Shown: one piece after another, positions 58,144 through 64,000 of the stretch
How positions within the stretch are numbered: position 1 is the first letter of the stretch
Layout: the number at the start of each line of letters is the position of its first letter
Assembly: GCF_018555685.1 (NCBI RefSeq)
Contig: NZ_JAFLWW010000006.1
Span: 186,001 to 250,000 of the forward strand
Reading direction: 5' to 3'
Length of the DNA stretch: 64,000 bases
Origin: Aminobacter anthyllidis
GTDB taxonomy: Bacteria > Pseudomonadota > Alphaproteobacteria > Rhizobiales > Rhizobiaceae
The notes under the pieces: model-generated
Database searches by the model: none
The model's input: the letters and a program-made list of their open reading frames with translations, nothing else
What the model was told of the DNA's origin: nothing
Made by a program: the position numbers and the translations under genes

Positions 58144-59700
58144 TCAAGCCTTCTCGCCCAACTCCTTGGTCGAGACTTCGTAGAGTGTCTTGTCGGTCGT
58201 GCCGTCGATGCCGACCATGCTGACCTCGTGCCCCCAGAGCCGCTGGATGTAGCGCAGCGTCTCGTTGCGGGTCTCTTCCACCAGTGTCGTGCCATGGTGA
58301 ACTGTGTGCTTGATACGCAGCTTGCGGTCGCCCTTGAGGTCGGCGTCGACCGCCTGGATGTCGGGCTGCGTCACCCCGACGTCGTAGTTGTCGGCGAGCC
58401 GCGAGCGTACCCGCTCATAGCCGCGCTCGTCATGGATCGCCGTGACCTCGTAGTACGGGTCGGAGGCTTCTTCCTGCAGTGAGAACAGCCGCATGTCGCG
58501 GATCAGCGCTGGGCTCAGGAACTGGCGGATGAAGGACTCGTCGCGGTGCGTCGCCCAGGCGTCGAGCAGGGTGCCGCACCAGTCGCCATTGCCGGCGAAA
58601 TCCGGGAACCAGTCGCGGTCTTCAGCGGTCGGTTGCGTGCAGATGCGCTGGATGTCGCGCATCATGTTGAAGCCGAGCGTGTAGGGATTGAGGCCGCCGT
58701 AGCGCGGGTCGTCGAAGGTGGGTTGGAACACCACGTTGGAATGGTTCTGCAGCACCTCCAGCATCGTGCCTTCGCTGATCTGGCCCTTGTCGAACAGGCG
58801 GTTCATGATCGTGTAGTGCACGAAGGTGGCACAGCCTTCGTTCATCACCTTGGTCTGGCGCTGCGGGTAGAAATACTGGGCAATGACGCGGACGATGCGC
58901 AGGATCTCCCTTTGCCAGGCCTTGAGCACGGGGCTGTATTTTTCCAGGAAGTAGAGCAGATTTTCTTCCGGATATTCGATGGCCGTCTGGCGCTCGGAAA
59001 TGTCGGTCTCGGCCTCGCGCGGCACTCCGGCTTCGGCCGACTGCGGCAGCGTCCGCCACAGGTCGCTGAACGTGCGCTCCTCGTGTTCCAGCCGCTCGCG
59101 GATGCGCGCCTGCTCCCTTTCGACCGACAGCCTGGGCCGCCGGCGATAGCGAAACACGGCTTGCGGCATCAGTGCGTGTGCCGCGTCAAGCACGGCTTCC
59201 ACGGCAGTCGGGCCGTACCTTTCCTCGCAGCGGGCGATATAGCTCTTGGCGAACTCCATATAGGCGAGGATGGCGCCCGCATCGGTCCATTGCTGGAACA
59301 GGTAGTTGTTCTTGAAGAAATGGTTGTGGCCGAACGACGCGTGCGCGATGACAAGCGTCTGCAGCGCCATGGTGTTTTCTTCCATGAGATAGGTGATGCA
59401 GGGGTTGGAATTGATCACCAGCTCATAGGCGAGCCCCATGCGCCCCTTGCGGTAGAGGTTCGACTCGTGGACGAAATGCTTGCCGAAAGACCAGTGCTGG
59501 TACATCAGCGGCATACCGATTGACGAGTAGGCGTCGAGCATCTGCTGAGATGAAATCACTTCGATCTGGTTGGGATAGAAGTCGAGGCGAAGCTCGTCGA
59601 CGGCGATCTCCTTGATCGCGTCATAGGCGCGCGAAAGGTCGTCAAAGTTCCAGTCGGAACTCGTAAACAGCAGCGGCGACGTTTTTGAGCGCTTTTCCAA
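58144..59700 (-). CDS. spoVR: SpoVR/YcgB-family protein
   Basis: The 518-residue protein has the SpoVR pattern: TSSDWNFDDLSRAYDAIKEIA, the YSSIGMPLMYQHWSFGKHF, TYLMEENTMALQTLVIAHASFGHNHFFKNN, the C-terminal PTFDDPRYGGLNPYTLGFNMMRDIQRIC, then WFPDFAGNGDW. E. coli YcgB belongs to this stress-related family; function is unknown. The start is TTG at 59700 with AGGATG. It is the third gene of a prkA-yeaH-spoVR operon, nine bases after the yeaH stop. Confidence 0.93.
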   Translation of the reverse strand: MEKRSKTSPLLFTSSDWNFDDLSRAYDAIKEIAVDELRLDFYPNQIEVISSQQMLDAYSSIGMPLMYQHWSFGKHFVHESNLYRKGRMGLAYELVINSNPCITYLMEENTMALQTLVIAHASFGHNHFFKNNYLFQQWTDAGAILAYMEFAKSYIARCEERYGPTAVEAVLDAAHALMPQAVFRYRRRPRLSVEREQARIRERLEHEERTFSDLWRTLPQSAEAGVPREAETDISERQTAIEYPEENLLYFLEKYSPVLKAWQREILRIVRVIAQYFYPQRQTKVMNEGCATFVHYTIMNRLFDKGQISEGTMLEVLQNHSNVVFQPTFDDPRYGGLNPYTLGFNMMRDIQRICTQPTAEDRDWFPDFAGNGDWCGTLLDAWATHRDESFIRQFLSPALIRDMRLFSLQEEASDPYYEVTAIHDERGYERVRSRLADNYDVGVTQPDIQAVDADLKGDRKLRIKHTVHHGTTLVEETRNETLRYIQRLWGHEVSMVGIDGTTDKTLYEVSTKELGEKA

Positions 59701-59709
59701 CTTGCATCC

Positions 59710-61026
59710 TCATCCGCGTTTTGCCGGCGCTGGCGCCTTGGCGAACAACTCATGAAAGACGGGATAGATGTCGGACGGCTTGGCGATGCGCGTCATTTCG
59801 AAGTTCGGCCATTCGGCGCTGACCTCGCGATAGGCGTTCCACAGCGAGGTGCCGTTGTCGGCATGTCGGAACATCTCGCTTTCGCGTTCGTCGATGATCT
59901 CGACATAGGCATAGTACTGGCAGAGCCGCATCAGCGTCTTGTCGAGGATCGAAACGCAGCGCTCGGAATCGTTGGGGATGTTGTCGCCGTCGGAAGCCTG
60001 TGCGGCGTAGATGTTCCATTCCTTGGCAGGGTAGCGTTCGCGGACGACCCGCAGCATCTCCTCCAGTGCAGTGGAAACGACCGTGCCGCCGCTTTGGGTG
60101 CTGTAGAAGAAAGTGTCCTCGTCGACCTCCGAAGCCTCGTGCGTGTGGCGGATGAAGACGATGTCGGTCTTGGCGTAACGCCGCTTGAGGAACAAATGGA
60201 GGAGCACGAAGAAGCGCTTGGCGAGATCCTTCTCGCGCTCGCCCATCGAGCCTGAAACGTCCATCAGGCAGAACATCACCGCATTGGCATTGGGCACCGG
60301 CTGCGGCTCGAAACGGTTGAAGCGGATGTCGAGGGGGTCGATGTAGGGGATCAGCTTTCGACGCCGCGCGAGCATTGCAATTTCCTCGCGCAGGGCTGCG
60401 ATACGTTGCTGGGTGGCGGCGCTCGGCCGCCTCTCACCCTCCAGCTTGAGCAGTTCCGCCGCAGCCGCGTCGATCTCGGATTGTTTCGGCCTTCTCAGCG
60501 CGATGCGCCGCCCAAAGCTGTTGAACATGGTGCGCCCGACGCTGATGCTGGTCGGGTTGCCGCTCATGGTGAACCCGGCCCGGCGCGGCCGGAACGTCAC
60601 CACTTCCTTGAGGTTGAGCTTCACAAGGTCGGGCAGCTCGAGGTCTTCAAAGAACAGGTCGAGCACTTCTTCGCGCGACAGGGCGAACTGGAAATCGTCT
60701 TCGCCATCGCCCGACGACGACGGGTCGGAGCCCTTGCCGCTGCCCGCCGCCGGTCGCGGGATGCGGTCGCCGGTGCCGAAGGTCTTGTTGCCGGGCAGGA
60801 CCTCCTCCCGGCGGCCCGAATGTGGTGCGCGTTGGAAGGTCGGCTCGCCGATGCCCTTGCGCGGGATCGGAATGAGCTGGTCCTGGTCCGCCGTGTCGAT
60901 CTTGCCCGACCTGACCCGTTCGTTGATCGCCCGTTTCAACTCGTCCCGGGCGCGCCTCAAAAAACGCTGCCTGTTGCCAAGGCTCTTGTCCTTGGGATTG
61001 AGGCGCCGATCGATGAAGTTCGGCAT
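59710..61026 (-). CDS. yeaH: YeaH/YhbH (DUF444) family protein
   Basis: The 438-residue protein begins MPNFIDRRLNPKDKSLGNRQRFLRR. It contains a von Willebrand A-like domain with MIDAS DVSGSMGEREKD (about 252-262) and the C-terminal MRIAKPSDIYPVF-like region. DUF444 proteins are in the PrkA operon of many bacteria and are stress-induced. It may bind divalent metal via the MIDAS. Start chosen at 61026 as it matches the family N-terminus. It follows prkA by 22 bases. Confidence 0.92.
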   Translation of the reverse strand: MPNFIDRRLNPKDKSLGNRQRFLRRARDELKRAINERVRSGKIDTADQDQLIPIPRKGIGEPTFQRAPHSGRREEVLPGNKTFGTGDRIPRPAAGSGKGSDPSSSGDGEDDFQFALSREEVLDLFFEDLELPDLVKLNLKEVVTFRPRRAGFTMSGNPTSISVGRTMFNSFGRRIALRRPKQSEIDAAAAELLKLEGERRPSAATQQRIAALREEIAMLARRRKLIPYIDPLDIRFNRFEPQPVPNANAVMFCLMDVSGSMGEREKDLAKRFFVLLHLFLKRRYAKTDIVFIRHTHEASEVDEDTFFYSTQSGGTVVSTALEEMLRVVRERYPAKEWNIYAAQASDGDNIPNDSERCVSILDKTLMRLCQYYAYVEIIDERESEMFRHADNGTSLWNAYREVSAEWPNFEMTRIAKPSDIYPVFHELFAKAPAPAKRG

Positions 61027-61048
61027 GTGGGTCCCCGCTCGCTCCCGG

Positions 61049-62998
61049 TCAGCCTGCCTTGTTGACCCGCATGTACCAGTCGACAAGCCGCCGGACCTGG
61101 CGCTGCGTGTAGCCGCGCTCGGTCATGCGCTCGACGAATTCGGCATGCTGCTTCTCGGTGGTGCTGTCGCGCTTGGCACCGAAGCTGATCACCGGCAGCA
61201 GGTCCTCGACCTGACCGAACATCCGCTTCTCGATCACCTCGCGCAGCTTCTCGTAGCTGGTCCACGACGGGTTGCGGCCATTGTTCTTGGCGCGCGCCCG
61301 CAGCGTAAATTTCACCACCTCGTTGCGGAAGTCCTTCGGGTTGGCGATACCGGCCGGCTTCTCGATCTGCGACAGCTCGGAGTCGAGAATGCCGCGATTG
61401 AGGATCTGGCCGGTATCGGGGTCCTTGTAGTCCTGGTCCTCGATCCAGGCATCGGCATAAGCGATATAGCGGTCGAACAGGTTCTGGCCATATTCGCTGT
61501 AGGATTCGAGATAGGCCTTCTGGATCTCGTGGCCGATGAACTCGGCGTAGCGGCTGGCGATCTCCGACTTGATGAAATCCAGATAGGAGGATTCGATCTC
61601 GCCCGGGAACTGCTCGCGCTTGATCGCCTGTTCAAGCACGTACATCAGGTGCACCGGGTCGGCGGCGATCTCCTTGGTGTCGTAGTTGAACGTCTCCGAC
61701 AGCACCTTGAAGGCAAAGCGCGTGCTGACGCCGTTCATGCCCTCGTCGACACCGGCGGCGTCGCGATATTCCTGCATCGACTTGGCCTTGGGATCGACGT
61801 CCTTGAGGTTCTCGCCGTCATAGACACGCATCTTGGTGTAGAGCGGCGAGTTCTCGTGTTCGGCGAGCCGTGTCGACACGGTGAAGCGGCTCAATATGTC
61901 GAGCACCTCGGGCGCGCAGGGATTGCTCACCAGTTCGCTTTCGCGCAGCAGCTTCTCATAGATCTGCCGTTCTTCGGTGACGCGCAGGCAATAGGGCACC
62001 TTGACCACCAGGATGCGGTCGAGGAACGCTTCGTTGTTGCGGTTGCTCTTGAACTGCAGCCATTCCGACTCGTTGGAGTGCGCAAGAACGATGCCCTGAT
62101 AAGGGAAGGCGCCAAAGCTCTCGGTGCCGTTGTAGTTGCTTTCCTGGGTAGCCGTCAGCAGTGGGTGCAGCACCTTGATCGGCGCCTTGAACATTTCGAC
62201 GAATTCGAGAAGCCCTTGCGTCGTTCGGTTCAGTCCGCCGCTGTAGGAGTAAGCGTCGGGATCGGCCTGGCTGAAATTTTCCAGCTTGCGGATGTCGACC
62301 TTGCCGACGAGCGCCGACACGTCCTGGTTGTTTTCGTCGCCGGGCTCGGTCTTGGCTATGCCGATTTGGCGCAGCCGCGACGGCATCAGCTTGACGACAC
62401 TGAACTTCGAAACGTCGCCGTTGATTTCTTCGAGCCGCTTGGCAGCCCAAGGCGAGATCAGGCCGGTTAGCCGGCGCCGGGCGATGCCATATTTGTCTTC
62501 GAGCAGGTCGGCCATGCGCTCGGGATGGAACAGGCCAAGGGGTGATTCGAAAACCGGGCTGAGCTGGCCGCCGATCTTGAGCGTGTAGATCGGCCGCTCT
62601 TCCATCAGCTTCTTCAGTCGCTCGGCGAGCGACGACTTGCCGCCGCCGACGGGGCCGAGCAGGTAGAGAATCTGCTTGCGCTCCTCAAGCCCCTGGGCGG
62701 CATAGCGGAAGTACCCAACGATGCGCTCGATGGTGTCTTCCATGCCGTAGAATTCGGCAAATGCCGGATAAAGCTTGATTGTTCGGTTGGCAAAGATGCG
62801 CCCGAGGCGGGCGTCCGCGCTGGTGTCGATCAGGGTGGGGGCGCCGATGGCGTCCACCATTCGCTCAGCCGCAGTCGCGTACATCGCTGGCTGGTCGCGG
62901 CAGGCGAGCAGATATTGCTGTAGGCTCATCTCCTCGGTGGTCTGACTTCCGTATATTTCCGAGAAGAGATTGAAGACGTCGGATTCACGTGTTTGCAT
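61049..62998 (-). CDS. prkA: PrkA-family serine protein kinase
   Basis: The 649-residue protein has an N-terminal AAA domain with Walker A YLLGPVGGGKSSLAERL (about 115-131) and a C-terminal PrkA-type region with GNEWLQFKSNRNNEAFLDRI-like motifs (SNESEWLQFKSNRNNEAFL). E. coli YeaG and related proteins are stress-induced kinases or AAA proteases. The start at 62998 (MQTRESDVFNLFSEIYG) fits the family. An EcfG-like promoter is 65-89 bases upstream. Confidence 0.93.
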   Translation of the reverse strand: MQTRESDVFNLFSEIYGSQTTEEMSLQQYLLACRDQPAMYATAAERMVDAIGAPTLIDTSADARLGRIFANRTIKLYPAFAEFYGMEDTIERIVGYFRYAAQGLEERKQILYLLGPVGGGKSSLAERLKKLMEERPIYTLKIGGQLSPVFESPLGLFHPERMADLLEDKYGIARRRLTGLISPWAAKRLEEINGDVSKFSVVKLMPSRLRQIGIAKTEPGDENNQDVSALVGKVDIRKLENFSQADPDAYSYSGGLNRTTQGLLEFVEMFKAPIKVLHPLLTATQESNYNGTESFGAFPYQGIVLAHSNESEWLQFKSNRNNEAFLDRILVVKVPYCLRVTEERQIYEKLLRESELVSNPCAPEVLDILSRFTVSTRLAEHENSPLYTKMRVYDGENLKDVDPKAKSMQEYRDAAGVDEGMNGVSTRFAFKVLSETFNYDTKEIAADPVHLMYVLEQAIKREQFPGEIESSYLDFIKSEIASRYAEFIGHEIQKAYLESYSEYGQNLFDRYIAYADAWIEDQDYKDPDTGQILNRGILDSELSQIEKPAGIANPKDFRNEVVKFTLRARAKNNGRNPSWTSYEKLREVIEKRMFGQVEDLLPVISFGAKRDSTTEKQHAEFVERMTERGYTQRQVRRLVDWYMRVNKAG

Positions 62999-63401
62999 GG
63001 CACCCTCACAATGCCGAAGTCGGTGGGAGTGTAACACCACTTCGACCTTTTGCCTTCATCTCAACTTCCCTGAACAATCAAAGTTCCGCACAGAATCTCG
63101 TGATTGAAGATTTAGTTTGCATGCATGGAATTGTGGCGCGGCGCGGCCTTCGATTTGCCGTGGCCTGCACCTGATTTCACGGGCCTGCGACACGGCTTTG
63201 CCCTCAACTTTCGGCTGCATCGGGATGCATCCTGTGGAACACACGGCTGCCGCAAGCGACAAGTTTCGCGCCGGCCGCCGCGGCAATTTTTCTGGCTCAA
63301 AAACCCATGCGCGGAACGGCGGGTACTCGACGCTTTGGCCCGCGCCCGGCTATGAACGCTGACCGCATGGGCGGAACATTTTGCATGGAAGGATGGCTGT
63401 C
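62999..63401. other. Gene-free divergent region between prkA and yhfA/osmC
   Basis: The 403 bases hold the EcfG-like promoter of prkA (63063-63087) and no reliable coding region. Open frames on both strands are short and without start signals. The plus-strand GGAAC sites near 63236 and 63314 do not have the CGTT partner at the right distance, so no EcfG promoter is claimed for the osmC gene. Confidence 0.55.
63063..63087 (-). promoter_or_regulatory. EcfG-like stress promoter of the prkA operon
   Basis: On the minus strand GGAAC (63083-63087), a 16-base spacer and AGTT (63063-63066) match EcfG with one mismatch in the -10. It is 65 bases before the prkA ATG. YeaG and YeaH of E. coli are RpoS-controlled, so EcfG control here would be the alphaproteobacterial counterpart. 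Confidence 0.6.
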
Positions 63402-63830
63402 ATGAAGGCACGCATCAAATGGGTTGAGGATCGCACCTTCGTTGGCGAGTCCGGCAGCGGGCACAAGATCGTTCTCGGAACATCCAAGGAGCCGGGCGGC
63501 CAGACGCCAGGCCCGAGCCCGATGGAGCTGATGCTGATCGGCGCCGGCGGCTGCTCGGCTTACGATGTCGTCCACATCCTGGAGAAGGGCCGCGAGGCGA
63601 TCGAGGATTGCACCGTCGAACTCGATGCCGACCGCGCCGAGACCGATCCCAAGGTGTTCACCCGCATCCACATGCATTTCGTGGTCAAGGGGCGGGGTCT
63701 TGCGCCAGCCAAGGTCGAGCGCGCCGTCAGCCTGTCGATCGAGAAATACTGTTCGGCCTCGGCCATGCTCGCCAAGTCGGCCGTGCTGACCCATGACTTC
63801 GAAGTCGTCGACACCACGACGGCAAGCTGA
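63402..63830 (+). CDS. yhfA: OsmC-family protein (YhfA type)
   Basis: The 142-residue protein closely follows E. coli YhfA in layout: MKARIKWVEDRTFVGESGSGHKI, SPMELMLIGAGGCSAYDVVHIL, and IEKYCSASAMLAKSAVLTHDFEV. The redox cysteines are Cys51 (GGCSAYD) and Cys117 (KYCSAS). OsmC proteins reduce organic hydroperoxides, but YhfA may not be a peroxidase. The ATG at 63402 has AAGGA eight bases upstream; starts at 63381 or 63393 are less likely. Confidence 0.88.
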   Translation: MKARIKWVEDRTFVGESGSGHKIVLGTSKEPGGQTPGPSPMELMLIGAGGCSAYDVVHILEKGREAIEDCTVELDADRAETDPKVFTRIHMHFVVKGRGLAPAKVERAVSLSIEKYCSASAMLAKSAVLTHDFEVVDTTTAS

Positions 63831-63880
63831 CGTCTAGCACTGGCGCTCCGTACAGGGGCGCCAGAAGCTCAAGCAGGGAT

Positions 63881-63910
63881 GCGAGCAATTGACGCCATTG
63901 CGAGCAATTG
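63881..63910 (+). promoter_or_regulatory. Direct repeat GCGAGCAATTG, likely operator
   Basis: GCGAGCAATTG occurs at 63881-63891 and 63900-63910, nineteen bases apart (close to two helical turns), 54 bases upstream of the gene beginning at 63964. Such spaced repeats are common for Lrp/AsnC or other multimeric regulators. Confidence 0.45.
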
Positions 63911-63963
63911 CGCATTTTCGAAAACCCTGCGAAACTGCCGGGATCAAGCATGAGGCGTGACGC

Positions 63964-64000
63964 ATGAGTTCCCGGCAGGAAACCCCAAGGCTCGACGAGG
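63964..64000 (+). CDS. Start of an unidentified gene (cut by right edge)
   Basis: An ATG at 63964 opens a frame coding MSSRQETPRLDE up to the window end. The PRLDE pattern resembles starts of Lrp/AsnC-type regulators, which would fit the direct repeat upstream, but twelve residues are not enough to call a family. The ribosome-binding site is not clear. Confidence 0.35.
   Translation, partial: MSSRQETPRLDE

Noticed and set aside
63230..63330. Two GGAAC motifs before the OsmC-family gene
   Set aside because: No CGTT-like element occurs at 16 or 17 bases; the partners are CGAC and TTTG.
1..64000. CRISPR arrays, insertion sequences, phage genes, tRNA or rRNA
   Set aside because: None was found on inspection: there are no regularly spaced repeats, transposase or integrase proteins, and no clover-leaf or rRNA sequence was recognised. 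A tool search (tRNAscan, ISfinder) could overrule this.

Overview
This is a chromosomal window from a high-GC alphaproteobacterium, most likely a Mesorhizobium/Aminobacter-type member of the Phyllobacteriaceae (Hyphomicrobiales). This rests on gene content and order, not on a marker gene: cysG-DUF2849-cysI-cysH-DUF934 with an iron-sulfur APS reductase, lptC-lptA-lptB-rpoN-hpf-ptsN, an OlsB-like ornithine-lipid acyltransferase, DUF2865, DUF1150 and BTLCP proteins, and GGAAC-N16/17-CGTT promoters of the alphaproteobacterial general stress sigma factor EcfG. I see no phage, insertion sequence, CRISPR array, rRNA or tRNA. It is mostly core genome with a few accessory cassettes.

Layout. 1-1.7 kb: HxlR regulator divergent from a GST/NTF2-like/tautomerase operon. 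2-5.4 kb: M20 peptidase, RNase D with its ribosome-binding site inside a perfect hairpin, and four small stress- or envelope-type genes. 5.6-12.5 kb: PBP1A, DUF2865 protein, outer-membrane barrel, YbaL-type antiporter, host-attachment-family protein. 12.6-17.7 kb: assimilatory sulfate/sulfite reduction operon. 18-32.9 kb: grpE, TRIC-like channel, NDH-2, OlsB, hybrid histidine kinase, SH3 protein, lspA with two RNA-methyltransferase-like genes, WYL regulator with VOC protein and an EVE gene carrying an in-frame stop, ornithine cyclodeaminase family, lapA, ihfB, sppA. 33-38.4 kb: LPS transport, sigma-54, ribosome hibernation factor, EIIA-Ntr. 38.4-42.8 kb: Hsp20/DUF1150, nucleoside hydrolase, LysE exporter, ribokinase. 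42.8-45.5 kb: a four-gene secreted SCPU/pilin-like cassette with an AT-rich upstream region. 45.7-50.9 kb: EamA, Ada/Ogt, DUF2244, nth, small enzymes.

The most interesting functional block is 51.2-58.1 kb. A polar amino-acid ABC transporter is co-transcribed with an aspartylglucosaminidase-family Ntn hydrolase, preceded by a perfect 16-bp LacI-type palindrome. Downstream are a LacI regulator and a divergent ROK sugar kinase-cutC pair. I read it as a candidate uptake and breakdown pathway for glycosyl-asparagine or a related amide. The window ends with the spoVR-yeaH-prkA stress operon (behind an EcfG-like promoter), an OsmC/YhfA gene, and the first codons of another gene.

How parts work together: several stress-associated genes (DUF883, hpf, prkA operon) share EcfG-like promoters and hsp20 has an RpoH-like promoter. 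The sulfur operon couples siroheme synthesis to its use by CysI. lptCAB leads into the rpoN/hpf/ptsN regulatory group. Extragenic palindromes of several types punctuate operon ends.
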